A stretch of DNA of 64,000 nucleotides from Thermoclostridium sp036562185 (GTDB lineage Bacteria > Bacillota > Clostridia > DSM-8532), in assembly GCA_036562185.1 (NCBI GenBank), contig DATCKN010000036.1, positions 62,001-126,000 on the forward strand, given 5' to 3'. The notes beneath the pieces were generated by a model. The model was not told where the DNA came from and did not search any database. It worked only from the letters and a program-made list of their open reading frames with translations. The position numbers and the translations under genes were made by a program. Each line of letters begins with the position of its first letter. Positions within the stretch are counted from its first letter, which is position 1. Positions 17,405-25,921 of the stretch are shown here, in pieces.

Positions 17405-18763
17405 ATGGAAAATGAAAAACAAATGATAAGTGCCAAGACAAAGAAACACAGGAAAAACAGGATTACGATTATATTACTGACTGTGGCGGTTTTAATATCG
17501 CTGACCTTATTAGGCCTTTATACACGGAACAGGCGGTCACCTTCCGATTCAGGGAATAATGGTGATTTAAGCCCCACGCTGGCATTAAACACAATAACGC
17601 CAACTGTTACAAATATACCAACCGAGGCTCCGTCCCCAACCGAAAATCCCACCGAAGTACCGACCACGACCCCGGAGCCTACACCAAAGCCAACGGTAAC
17701 ACCTATTCCCAAGCTTGAGTTTCAGCCGGTTAAAGCATTGTATTTGAAACCGGGATCATTTCAGAGCAGCAATGCTTTGGATCATTATATAGATCTTGCA
17801 AACCGGACCGAAATAAATTCGTATGTTATAGATATAAAAAGTGATTGGGGCACAATCACTTATAAATCGGAAATTCCGGATGTTATAGCTGCAAAAGCAT
17901 GCCGCGACGACATTGATATTCGCAAGATTATTAAGAAGCTGCACGATAACAATATCAGGGTAATAGGACGTGTGGTTACATTTAAAGACAGCGTTATAAC
18001 AAAATACAAGCCCGGGATGGCAATACACCATAACGGAAAATTGTTTGATCAAAGCAAGGACGGCAGTGGTGTTTACTGGCTGGATGCTACGGTTAAAGAC
18101 AGTTGGGATTATATATTGGCCATAGTCCAGGAAGCAATAAGCTTTGGCTTCGATGAGATCCAGTTTGACTATGTGCGTTTCCCGGAGACATCACTTTATA
18201 AATATGAACTTTCAAACATTGAAGAAGGAAAGGAACGGCATGAATACATTGAGGAATTTCTCGCGTATATAAGAAAAAATGTTCCCGAAGACACGATATT
18301 GTCGGCCGATGTTTTCGGCATGCCATTGATTTCGTCCCGGGATTATGGAGAGATTGGGCAGACTCTTGAGTCCATCGGATGGAATTTGGACTACATTTCC
18401 CCAATGATCTATCCGTCACACTTTGCAAACAGTTCTCCAACGGGCTCAATGGGTAATGGGGTCGGGCAGGTTATAAACGGTATAAAGTTTACCCACCCCG
18501 ATCTTCAGCCTTATGAAGTGGTATATAATACACTGTTGGTCGGGAAAAAGAGAATTGAATCAGTCGACGGGTATAACCTTAAATGCAGGCCGTACATTCA
18601 GGGATTCACAGCAGATTACCTGCCGCAGGGCTACTGGAAGAAATACGGGGTCGAGGAATACCGGGCACAGATACAGGCGGTATACGATGCGGGATATGAG
18701 GAATGGATATTCTGGAATGCCTCCAACACTTATGTAGAGGAAGCATTTCTTCCGGAAGAATAA
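17405..18763 (+). CDS. Membrane-anchored putative glycoside hydrolase (DUF4015), copy 2
   Basis: A 452-aa paralogue of the preceding protein with the same plan: cytoplasmic basic start, one helix (about 25-45), a Pro/Thr-rich spacer with repeated PT(E/P) units, and the DUF4015 barrel with matching VIDIKSDWG, GRVVTFKD, FDEIQFDYVRFPE and SPMIYPSHF motifs. The two are similar along the whole catalytic domain but differ in linker sequence, so the duplication is not recent. GGGGGAACCC precedes the ATG at 17405. Both enzymes should act outside the cell close to the membrane. Confidence 0.85.
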   Translation: MENEKQMISAKTKKHRKNRITIILLTVAVLISLTLLGLYTRNRRSPSDSGNNGDLSPTLALNTITPTVTNIPTEAPSPTENPTEVPTTTPEPTPKPTVTPIPKLEFQPVKALYLKPGSFQSSNALDHYIDLANRTEINSYVIDIKSDWGTITYKSEIPDVIAAKACRDDIDIRKIIKKLHDNNIRVIGRVVTFKDSVITKYKPGMAIHHNGKLFDQSKDGSGVYWLDATVKDSWDYILAIVQEAISFGFDEIQFDYVRFPETSLYKYELSNIEEGKERHEYIEEFLAYIRKNVPEDTILSADVFGMPLISSRDYGEIGQTLESIGWNLDYISPMIYPSHFANSSPTGSMGNGVGQVINGIKFTHPDLQPYEVVYNTLLVGKKRIESVDGYNLKCRPYIQGFTADYLPQGYWKKYGVEEYRAQIQAVYDAGYEEWIFWNASNTYVEEAFLPEE

Positions 18764-18800
18764 GAACTTTGAAATTTAAGGTATGAAAGGAAGTATTGAC

Positions 18801-19595
18801 ATGTCCATACTGGAAGCTATTATTTTAGGCATAGTCCAGGGGTTTACAGAGTTTTTGCCCGTCAGCAGTTCAGGCCATCTTGTTCTGCTGCAGAAAATTT
18901 TCAGAATCGAGGAAGGCGCGCTGACTTTCGATATAGCATTGCATCTTGCCACGTTAATAGCGGTTTTGGTGGTTTACAGGAAGAAAATTTTCGAAATGAT
19001 AAAAAATCCTTTCTCAAAACTGCCAATGTACATAATTATTGGTACTATCCCGGTAGCTGTTTTTGGAATATTGCTAAATGACCTTATTGAATCATTTTTT
19101 GAAACCGGAGCCACGCTCGGAACAGGTTTTATTTTTACCGGACTGGTTTTAATGTATGCTGACAATGCAAGGGAAAAGAAGAGAACAATAGAACAGATGA
19201 ATGTTAAAGATCCTCTGATTATTGGCACATCACAGGCTGTTGCAATGCTTCCGGCGGTATCCAGATCTGGTATGACCATTTCTGCAGCTCTTGCTTTGGG
19301 TATTGAACGCAAAACCGCTGCCGATTTTTCATTCCTTTTGTCAATACCTGCGATTTTGGGAGCGGTTGTTGTCGATTTGTATAAAGTGGTAAAAACAGGT
19401 GCCGGCGAGTTGGCAGCTATAGGTGCAGCTCCCTTTGTTTTTGGAATGCTGTTTGCAGGGGTGGCAGGCTTTATTGCGGTAAAATCAATGATTAACCTTA
19501 TTCAAAGACAAAAACTGAAGTATTTTTCCTATTACCTGTGGATAATAGGAGTATTTGTCCTGATAGACCAGCTGGTTCTTCATGTATTTTTCTGA
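18801..19595 (+). CDS. uppP: Undecaprenyl-diphosphatase (BacA family)
   Basis: A 264-aa polytopic membrane protein that converts undecaprenyl diphosphate to the monophosphate carrier used for cell-wall synthesis. The two family motifs are present: GFTEFLPVSSSGHL near the N-terminus and the SRSGMTISAAL segment near the middle. AAAGGAAG lies 7 nt before the ATG at 18801, a better start than the ATG at 18783. A DUF368 (PopT-type) carrier translocase gene occurs further along, so two steps of carrier recycling are in this window. Confidence 0.95.
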   Translation: MSILEAIILGIVQGFTEFLPVSSSGHLVLLQKIFRIEEGALTFDIALHLATLIAVLVVYRKKIFEMIKNPFSKLPMYIIIGTIPVAVFGILLNDLIESFFETGATLGTGFIFTGLVLMYADNAREKKRTIEQMNVKDPLIIGTSQAVAMLPAVSRSGMTISAALALGIERKTAADFSFLLSIPAILGAVVVDLYKVVKTGAGELAAIGAAPFVFGMLFAGVAGFIAVKSMINLIQRQKLKYFSYYLWIIGVFVLIDQLVLHVFF

Positions 19596-19599
19596 TTAT

Positions 19600-19734
19600 A
19601 AGGACTTATAGGACTAAAGGCCTATTTTCCCCCGGTCAATGGGCCTATAGAAAAAATTTCGGATATTTGCTAATATTAAGTCGAACATTAGCATTTCTCC
19701 TGTTTTTTTAGAGCGTTAACTGCTCTTTTTTTTT
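19600..19734 (+). terminator. Structured intergenic region ending in a terminator
   Basis: Between uppP and tsaD. A long-range stem (TATAGG 19607-19612 with CCTATA 19644-19649) and a hairpin (GCTAAT 19669-19674 with ATTAGC 19687-19692) precede a rho-independent terminator (AGAGC/GCTCT, 19710-19726) with a T-run of 9. The last element terminates uppP. The earlier two may be part of a leader or chance structure. Confidence 0.6.
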
Positions 19735-19852
19735 GCCTTTTTTCAGCATTTAAAATTCGTTTTGGCCTTCTCCCTTGAATAAAGAATATATTTAACATAC
19801 AATTTACTTAGTATAAAGATCAAATTTACATGATACGTTTATGGAGGTTTTT

Positions 19853-20875
19853 GTGAAAGATACGGTAATACTTGGAATAGAATCAAGCTGCGATGAAACA
19901 TCGGCAGCTGTCGTTGTTAATGGGAGAAAAGTTTTGTCAAATGTTATCTCGACCCAGGTAAATCTGCATGCCGAGTACGGAGGTGTAGTGCCCGAACTGG
20001 CATCGAGAAAACATGTGGAAGCTATTATTCCTGTTGTTGATAAAGCATGTAAAGAAGCAGGAAAAGAACTTAAAGATATTGATGCAATTGGAGTGACATA
20101 TGGCCCTGGGTTGGTCGGAGCACTGCTGGTGGGACTTTCGGCTGCAAAAGCAATGGCTTTTGCCATTGGAAAGCCTCTTATCGGTGTGAATCATATAGAT
20201 GGACACATATGCGCAAATTACATTTCACATGAGGAACTGGAGCCGCCCTTTATATGTCTTGTTGCATCAGGTGGACACAGCCATATTGTAAATGTTGTTG
20301 ATTACCGGAAAACCGTTGTTCTTGGCCGTACACGGGATGATGCTGCCGGTGAGGCTTTTGATAAAATAGCAAGAGTTTTAGGATTAGGTTATCCGGGGGG
20401 CCCAAAGGTCGAAAAGAAAGCAGCCGAAGGAAATGCACAGGCTTTTAATTTCCCCAGGGTTAAATTTAAGGATGCGCCATATGATTTCAGCTTCAGTGGT
20501 TTAAAAACTGCGGTTATTAATACAGTTCATCAGTTTACCCAAAAAAATGAACAGGTTCCTGTGGAGGATGTTTGTGCTTCTTTTCAGAAAGCAGTGGTTG
20601 ACGTGCTTGTGGACAATACAGTGAGAGCGGCAAAGAAAACTAAGTCAAAAGCTGTGTGTCTTGCAGGAGGAGTTGCAGCAAATACTTTTTTGCGTGAAAG
20701 TTTTGAAAAGGCTTGTTTAAGTGCCGGTATGAAACTTTTTTATCCCCCGCTGGTATTATGTACCGACAATGCTGCGATGATTGCTTCTTCGGCATATTTT
20801 TCATATATTGAAAACGATTTTGCACCTGCTGATTTAAATGCCATACCCGGATTGAAGCTGGGAGAGAAGTTTTGA
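19853..20875 (+). CDS. tsaD: tRNA N6-threonylcarbamoyladenosine transferase TsaD
   Basis: A 340-aa ASKHA-fold protein that, with TsaB and TsaE, transfers the threonylcarbamoyl group to A37 of ANN-decoding tRNAs. Family motifs are clear: LGIESSCDETS at the N-terminus, the metal-binding HIDGH, the SGGHSH loop and the FSFSGLKTA segment. GGAGG (19843-19847) lies 5 nt before a GTG at 19853. An ATG at 19841 overlaps that ribosome site, so I prefer the GTG start. It was formerly called Gcp or YgjD. Confidence 0.96.
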   Translation: MKDTVILGIESSCDETSAAVVVNGRKVLSNVISTQVNLHAEYGGVVPELASRKHVEAIIPVVDKACKEAGKELKDIDAIGVTYGPGLVGALLVGLSAAKAMAFAIGKPLIGVNHIDGHICANYISHEELEPPFICLVASGGHSHIVNVVDYRKTVVLGRTRDDAAGEAFDKIARVLGLGYPGGPKVEKKAAEGNAQAFNFPRVKFKDAPYDFSFSGLKTAVINTVHQFTQKNEQVPVEDVCASFQKAVVDVLVDNTVRAAKKTKSKAVCLAGGVAANTFLRESFEKACLSAGMKLFYPPLVLCTDNAAMIASSAYFSYIENDFAPADLNAIPGLKLGEKF

Positions 20876-21279
20876 TAAAATTATGGGTCAGCGCTGATTT
20901 TTGCCAATTTTTTTAAAGATAATAAAAACACATATCCGGTTTTAATTGTGTTTAAACAGACAGTAAAATGTGAATACTGTGGATAAGTCATATTTTATCG
21001 GCAATATTACCGCAATTACTTGTGGACAACTTTGTGGATAATGTGGATGGATGGCTGTTAATAATGTGACAAAAAAACAGAAGGAACGAGAAAAGCTGCA
21101 AAAGATTTGTCGAAATCCGCCTCTTTTGCCCAGGCAATTAAGGGTTGTTTAAAGAAAATTATTTATGAATGTATTGATCTTAGAATTTATGTCAATACTT
21201 ATACTAAAGTGATAAATTCGTTAATTGCCTGATTTAATCTGTGAGTATGATTTTAGTGTGGTGTTGAAGAGGTGGTAAT
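20876..21279. other. Intergenic region with DnaA-box cluster
   Basis: This 400-bp gap between tsaD and spoIIR has no convincing gene. It contains two exact DnaA boxes of the form TGTGGATAA (20978-20986 and 21033-21041) and two with one mismatch (20969-20977 and TGTGGACAA at 21021-21029), all in the same orientation. The promoter of spoIIR should lie in its second half; spoIIR is normally read by SigF in the forespore, but I could not pick the site with confidence. Confidence 0.6.
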
Positions 21280-21978
21280 ATGCAAGTGGCATTAATGAAA
21301 GAAAAAGAAAAAAAGTTTTGGATGAAACCGGCCATTGCCTTAATTTATACTGCTGTATTCATATTTCTGTTGTTTAATTATTTTGCTGAAAAAGTGAACC
21401 AGGATTTATCTGACAGTATGATACGTCTTCATATAGTTGCAAACAGCGACAGCGTGCAGGATCAGGCGTTGAAATACCGCGTCAGGGACGCTGTTATAGG
21501 TTATATGACCAAAAACATGGATGGCTTAAAGAATAAAAGGAATGCAATTGATTTTATCAACAGCCATCTTCACGAAATTGAGCAGGTGGCTAATAATGTC
21601 ATAGAGCAGGAAGGGATAGGGAATAATGTAAAAGCTTCGTTTGGAAAGTATCCTTTCCCTTCAAAACAATATGCAAACATGATATTGCCCGCAGGGTTTT
21701 ATGATGCGCTGAAAATTGAAATAGGCGATGCAAAAGGGCAAAACTGGTGGTGCGTAATGTTTCCGCCGTTGTGCTTTACCGAGGATACAAAAGGTGAACT
21801 GGATGAGGAATATATCAGTATTCTTAAGGAAGAATTATCCGATGAGGAAATTGAAATCATTATAAATGACGGAGATAAGGAAATCCCCGTGGAGATAAAG
21901 TTTAAAATAGTGGAAATATTCCAGGAATCCAAAATAAAACTTTCGGGTCTTTTCAGGGGAATACTGAATATCCAATAA
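21280..21978 (+). CDS. spoIIR: Stage II sporulation protein R
   Basis: A 232-aa secreted or anchored protein with an N-terminal hydrophobic segment (about 15-35). The family signature IRLHIVANSDSVQDQALKYRVRD is present in two parts (IRLHIVANSDS and QALKYRVRDA). SpoIIR is made in the forespore and signals across the septum to activate SpoIIGA, which processes pro-SigE in the mother cell. GAGGTGG precedes the ATG. A palindromic repeat element follows the stop codon. Confidence 0.94.
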   Translation: MQVALMKEKEKKFWMKPAIALIYTAVFIFLLFNYFAEKVNQDLSDSMIRLHIVANSDSVQDQALKYRVRDAVIGYMTKNMDGLKNKRNAIDFINSHLHEIEQVANNVIEQEGIGNNVKASFGKYPFPSKQYANMILPAGFYDALKIEIGDAKGQNWWCVMFPPLCFTEDTKGELDEEYISILKEELSDEEIEIIINDGDKEIPVEIKFKIVEIFQESKIKLSGLFRGILNIQ

Positions 21979-21983
21979 AAAGG

Positions 21984-22120
21984 CATAAAAATGCTGCGAA
22001 TTTTCTGGTGCAGTTTCCCGGGATGAACTGCAATTGATGAGTTCGCAGCATTATCTTTAAGGCAGCTATTCTCGCTTCGGTGAACATGACGATTCACCTC
22101 GGGCAAACCGAAAACACGGA
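21984..22120. repeat. Copy of a dispersed palindromic repeat
   Basis: An 11-bp perfect inverted repeat (AATGCTGCGAA 21990-22000 with TTCGCAGCATT 22042-22052) encloses a second one (TGCAGTT/AACTGCA). A further stem GGTGAA/TTCACC follows at about 22079-22097. Sixteen bases at 22098-22113 (CTCGGGCAAACCGAAA) are identical to 61430-61445. The stretch CATAAA...ATGCTGCG here resembles 61711-61730. I place it in the same family as the repeats at 28.1 and 61.2-61.8 kb. It may also act as terminator for the convergent genes. Confidence 0.6.
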
Positions 22121-22122
22121 GG

Positions 22123-22473
22123 TTATAAAATCAGGATTATATTTCCGTCAGGATCCTTAATATAAAGCTCCTTCCCGCCCCAGTCAGCAGTTTTTGGAGG
22201 ATCAACGATAACGCCTTTTTGCTTAAGTTCCTCATATGTTTTATCATGGTCATCACAGCTGAACACCAGGCAAACTTTACCTTCATTAGCCTTGCCCCAC
22301 TTGTTTTCATTCCAAATCCAAAAAACAGGCTCATTATTATCATTTCCAAATGTAACACCATCATAATCCTGATTTTCGTCCAGCATTTTAAGCCCCAATA
22401 CATCCCGATAAAAAAGAGCCAGACGTTTAGGGTCTTTTGATGATATGTTCATACCTAGAAATTTTGTTATCAT
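22123..22473 (-). CDS. VOC-superfamily (glyoxalase/bleomycin-resistance-like) protein
   Basis: A 116-aa single-module vicinal-oxygen-chelate protein with paired beta-alpha-beta-beta-beta units: KFLGMNISSKDPKRLALFYRDVLGL at the start (split by a turn) and the terminal KELYIKDPDGNIILIL strand. Members include glyoxalases, dioxygenases and drug-binding resistance proteins. Which of these applies cannot be read from sequence. It lies 68 nt downstream of the GFA-family gene on the same strand and may be co-transcribed with it. Confidence 0.85.
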   Translation of the reverse strand: MITKFLGMNISSKDPKRLALFYRDVLGLKMLDENQDYDGVTFGNDNNEPVFWIWNENKWGKANEGKVCLVFSCDDHDKTYEELKQKGVIVDPPKTADWGGKELYIKDPDGNIILIL

Positions 22474-22541
22474 TATTATACACCCTTTCCTTTTATTGCA
22501 TCGTTATTTTAGCTATTGGGATATGAAGTGTAAGCGTAGCA

Positions 22542-22961
22542 TTACTTTTTATTGCCCATTTCTTTAAAGTGCCTGTCCAGCTTTTTGCGTTCTCCTGCAA
22601 ACGCGTAGTAATCCGGCTTCATATCATAAAATAATTCCAATTGAAAAGAAGCATTTTGAATAATTTCGTCAAACAGTTCTGCATTCATGCAGTAGTGGTT
22701 TTCTGCCGGATTGTGCCAGAACAAAGTGCTTCCGCATATTGAGCAGAACCCACGCTCCACTTCTTCGTCATGATATATTGTTATTGCTTCTTTCCCGCGT
22801 TTAAACTCAATATTTTCCTTAGGTCCGGGATCGACAGAAAGAACAGGACCGGAATTCATACGCCGGCAAGTGTCGCAATGACAAGCATAAACGAAATTGC
22901 CGTATTCCTTTATAATTATTTCAACTGCTCCACAAACACAATGACCAATAACATCCTTCAT
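22542..22961 (-). CDS. GFA/CENP-V family zinc protein
   Basis: A 139-aa protein of the glutathione-dependent formaldehyde-activating enzyme family. Paired cysteine motifs that bind zinc are present: CVCG near residue 9, CHCDTC near 29-34 and CSICG near 76. A glutathione function is unlikely in a Clostridium, so the real substrate is unknown. The ATG at 22961 has AGGG 6 nt upstream; an in-frame ATG at 22967 is the alternative start. Confidence 0.85.
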   Translation of the reverse strand: MKDVIGHCVCGAVEIIIKEYGNFVYACHCDTCRRMNSGPVLSVDPGPKENIEFKRGKEAITIYHDEEVERGFCSICGSTLFWHNPAENHYCMNAELFDEIIQNASFQLELFYDMKPDYYAFAGERKKLDRHFKEMGNKK

Positions 22962-22967
22962 AAACAT

Positions 22968-23354
22968 CCCTGCCTGATATTTACATAATATTGCTAAAAG
23001 AGCTATTTATATTATATCATGCCAATATTTGTTTTGCCATTGTAATTTAAAAACAAAGTACAACCCACTCGGATATCTCAGGTCTGGAATGCGGCATTCA
23101 CAACGGGATGATGTATCATATAGCCGTTTCCCGGATATAACAGTAATGAAAGCGGAATTTCGATTTCATTCAGGGCTGTAAAATTTAACGGAATATCATC
23201 CATCGCTTATTGATTTTGATTCTGCTATTTGCTACAATGACGAAAGGAAATCAGGTTTGAACCCGGAAAACTTTACATGTTTAAAAAGCTAATGACTTCT
23301 GTTTAATTACAGGAGTTGTTAGCTTTTTATATTGCAGAAGAGGGGATTAACATA
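22968..23354. other. Intergenic region, no gene seen
   Basis: About 390 bp between the GFA and CLC genes. The first 300 bp show no frame with a ribosome site and no known riboswitch pattern. Translation of parts gives protein-like stretches broken by stops, so it may hold decayed coding sequence, but I cannot name it. It ends in the long hairpin listed separately. Confidence 0.4.
23283..23328 (+). terminator. 20-bp hairpin terminator just upstream of the CLC gene
   Basis: AAAAAGCTAATGAC pairs with GTTGTTAGCTTTTT, and the inner TTCTGT pairs with ACAGGA around a TTAATT loop, giving an unbroken stem of about 20 bp including wobble pairs. The T-run makes it a rho-independent terminator. It ends 27 nt before the CLC start, so it could attenuate that gene as well as end upstream transcripts. 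Confidence 0.7.
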
Positions 23355-24281
23355 ATGTCAGGGCTGAAGAAAACATTGAAGCATTACAAGGATGAACTTA
23401 TACTGGGCTTAACAGCCATCGCTGTAGGAATTATAGTTGGTGCAATTGAAACTCTTTTTGGCAGGGGTTTATCGGAAATAACCAACATAAGAAACAAGTA
23501 TGTTTATCTGCTGATACCGTGCCTTCCTCTGGCCGGTATGCTTATAGTATTTACATATTCCAAAATAGGCAGGAACAGCATAAAAGGAATGTCGCTTATT
23601 TTCTCGGCAGCATTCAAAGAGGAAGATACCATACCAAAGAGATTGGTACCGTTGCTTATGATCAGCACATGGCTTACACATTTATTTGGAGGCAGTGCCG
23701 GACGGGAAGGTGCAGCAGTACAAATAGGCGGAACTGTTGCACATTCTGTCGGCAAACGGGTAAAAATTAAAAATGGTTCCAGAATACTGCTTATAACAGG
23801 TATGGCTGCAGGATTTGCAGGAATGTTTCAGACACCTGTAGCAGCAATTTTCTTTGCCATGGAAGTCCTTACTGCGGGCGTGGTCGAATATTGCGCATTA
23901 TTTCCTTGCATAATGGCATCATTTTCCAACGGGAAGATATACAACTACGATTGGATACTTAAATTCATACTTACAATTTTAACTGTCAGTGCCGGTTTCC
24001 AGGGAGGCGAAGTAACACCTCTTTTTTCAATAGGCGCAAGCCTGGGTGTTGTTATCGCGCCGGTTTTAGGACTGCCTGCTGAATTTGCAGCAGCTCTAGG
24101 GTTTGTCGCGGTATTTGGCGGTGGCACAAATACAGTCATTGCTCCTGTTTTCGTTGGGGCTGAAGTGTTTGGAACCGATTATCTACCGTATTTTTTCATT
24201 GTTTCAGCAATCGCGTATGTTTTCAACGGGAATAAATCAATTTATTCCAAGCAGAGGATTTCAGCTGATTTGGTATACTGA
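23355..24281 (+). CDS. CLC-family chloride/fluoride channel, internally shortened
   Basis: A 308-aa membrane protein. The CLC motifs GGSAGREGAAVQIGG (second selectivity motif) and GGEVTPLFSIGASLG (third motif) are present. Family members of this type are usually about 400 aa or more. Here the segment FPCIMASF is joined directly to SNGKIYNYDWILK, where I would expect about 90-100 further residues (several helices). The frame is intact, so this looks like an in-frame deletion or an unusual short variant. AGGGG at 23341-23345 precedes the ATG by 9 nt. Activity is doubtful. Confidence 0.75.
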   Translation: MSGLKKTLKHYKDELILGLTAIAVGIIVGAIETLFGRGLSEITNIRNKYVYLLIPCLPLAGMLIVFTYSKIGRNSIKGMSLIFSAAFKEEDTIPKRLVPLLMISTWLTHLFGGSAGREGAAVQIGGTVAHSVGKRVKIKNGSRILLITGMAAGFAGMFQTPVAAIFFAMEVLTAGVVEYCALFPCIMASFSNGKIYNYDWILKFILTILTVSAGFQGGEVTPLFSIGASLGVVIAPVLGLPAEFAAALGFVAVFGGGTNTVIAPVFVGAEVFGTDYLPYFFIVSAIAYVFNGNKSIYSKQRISADLVY

Positions 24282-24452
24282 TTGGCCGTTCGCTCGCTGT
24301 TTCTACTTTACGGCTTGACGCTGTATGAAAATATCGATATTATATAAATTGCGTATATAATATACATTATCTGGATATTTTAATTTACGAATGTCGATGC
24401 TTGGGTTAATTAAAAGAATTCAGTTTTTATCAAACTTTCGGAGTTGGCATAA

Positions 24453-25142
24453 ATGGATATGCAAAATGATATCAGCATAATATATGAAGACAACCATCTG
24501 CTTGTAGTCAAAAAACCTGCGAATGTACCTGTACAGGCTGATATCAGCAGGGACCCGGATTTGCTGTCAATGCTGAAGGGGTATTTGAAGGAGAAATATA
24601 ACAAGCCGGGAAACGTATATCTGGGATTGGTACACCGTTTAGACAGACCTGTCGGAGGTGCAATGGTTTTTGCAAAGACATCCAAGGCGGCATCAAGACT
24701 GTCTGATCAAATTCGCACCAGAAAAATGGAAAAAACTTACCTTGCAGTAACAGAAGGTTCATTTGAAACCGGTAGTGGTTCATACTATAATTTTTTGCTT
24801 AAAAACCCGGACGGAAATAAAGTGGCGGTTGTCCCTGAAGGCACTCCGGATTCATTTGAAGCAATCCTTCACTACAGCGTCATTAGTGAACAGCATGGCA
24901 TGACCCTTTTAAAAATTAATTTAGTAACAGGAAGACCGCACCAGATACGGGTACAGTTGGCCCATAACGGCCATCCGATAGTCGGCGATGCAAAATATGG
25001 AAGGGCTAAACTCCCATTTACCGATAATCTGGCACTGTGGTCATATCAACTGTCATTTAAGCATCCTGTTAAAGATGAAATTGTAAGTTTTACTTCAGCA
25101 CCTCCTGGTTGTTACCCGTGGAATTTATTCAGCATTCATTAA
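24453..25142 (+). CDS. RluA-family RNA pseudouridine synthase
   Basis: A 229-aa protein with the RluA catalytic motif HRLDRPVGG, whose Asp attacks the target uridine, and the later GRPHQIRVQLAHNGHPIVGD segment. There is no S4 domain, so it is a short member of the family. It modifies uridine in tRNA or rRNA, but the position cannot be predicted. GGAG lies 9 nt before the ATG. radC follows after 48 nt. Confidence 0.92.
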   Translation: MDMQNDISIIYEDNHLLVVKKPANVPVQADISRDPDLLSMLKGYLKEKYNKPGNVYLGLVHRLDRPVGGAMVFAKTSKAASRLSDQIRTRKMEKTYLAVTEGSFETGSGSYYNFLLKNPDGNKVAVVPEGTPDSFEAILHYSVISEQHGMTLLKINLVTGRPHQIRVQLAHNGHPIVGDAKYGRAKLPFTDNLALWSYQLSFKHPVKDEIVSFTSAPPGCYPWNLFSIH

Positions 25143-25190
25143 GTACAGCGGTTAATGCCTTTTAAATATGTATGTATTGGAGAGATTTAA

Positions 25191-25868
25191 ATGGCAGAAA
25201 ATCTACACGTGGGTCATAGGGAGAAACTTAAGCAGCGTTTTATTGAGGAAGGGCTGGATTCATTTGAGGATCATCAGATTCTGGAGATGCTTTTGTTCTA
25301 TACCATACCGAGGCGGGACACTAATGAGCTGGCGCACAATCTTATTAAAAAATTCGGAACTCTTGAGGCAATCTTTGATTCTTCTCCCGAACAGCTGATG
25401 GAAGTAGGTAAAGTCACTAAAAATACTGCCGTGCTGCTGACTATGATACCTGCACTGTCAAAAAAATACATGCTGTTGAAGCAGGGAAAAAAGCCGGTGC
25501 TTGATAGTTCTGCCAAGGCCGGCCAGTACATAACCAAATTGTTTATAGGGAAAAATTACGAAGCATTCTATGTATGCTGCCTTAATTCGCAAAATCATCT
25601 GAATTATGCTGCACTTGTCCACGAGGGCACTATAAATGAGGCCCCTGTTTATCCAAGGCTGATTGTTGAAACCGCGCTCAGGTACCAGGCCAATAGTGTG
25701 ATATTGGCACATAACCATCCCGGAGGAAGTTTAAAACCATCCGCTGCAGATATTGAGGTAACAAGAAAAATCTCCGACGCATTGAAAACCATATCTATTA
25801 AGGTTGTAGATCATATTATTGTATCTGGAAACAATTATTACAGCTTTGCAGAAAACGGACTGATATAA
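25191..25868 (+). CDS. radC: RadC family protein (JAB/MPN+ domain)
   Basis: A 225-aa RadC-type protein. A helix-hairpin-helix-like N-terminus (about 1-80) is followed by a JAMM-type metalloprotease-like domain with HNHPGGSLKPSAAD, where the two His and the Asp would bind zinc. The family was once thought to act in DNA repair; its true role is unsettled. GGAGAG precedes the ATG. It is transcribed with the pseudouridine synthase gene. Confidence 0.93.
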   Translation: MAENLHVGHREKLKQRFIEEGLDSFEDHQILEMLLFYTIPRRDTNELAHNLIKKFGTLEAIFDSSPEQLMEVGKVTKNTAVLLTMIPALSKKYMLLKQGKKPVLDSSAKAGQYITKLFIGKNYEAFYVCCLNSQNHLNYAALVHEGTINEAPVYPRLIVETALRYQANSVILAHNHPGGSLKPSAADIEVTRKISDALKTISIKVVDHIIVSGNNYYSFAENGLI

Positions 25869-25884
25869 GCATGGATTCATATGG

Positions 25885-25921
25885 AAAGGAGTAATTACGT
25901 TTTTTCGTAATGTAATAAGCC
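25885..25921 (+). promoter_or_regulatory. Ribosome site separated from GH67 start by a hairpin
   Basis: AAAGGAG (25885-25891) is followed by ATTACG-TTTTTT-CGTAAT (25894-25911) and then ATAAGCC before the ATG at 25922. Folding the hairpin would bring the ribosome site to roughly normal distance. It may tune translation; this is inference. Confidence 0.4.

Noticed and set aside
23240..23275. tRNA-like T-loop (GGTTTGAACCC)
   Set aside because: No matching acceptor, D-arm or anticodon arm can be drawn around it.
22968..23300. Fluoride riboswitch before the CLC gene
   Set aside because: The conserved GGCGATGG-type start and pseudoknot partners are missing.
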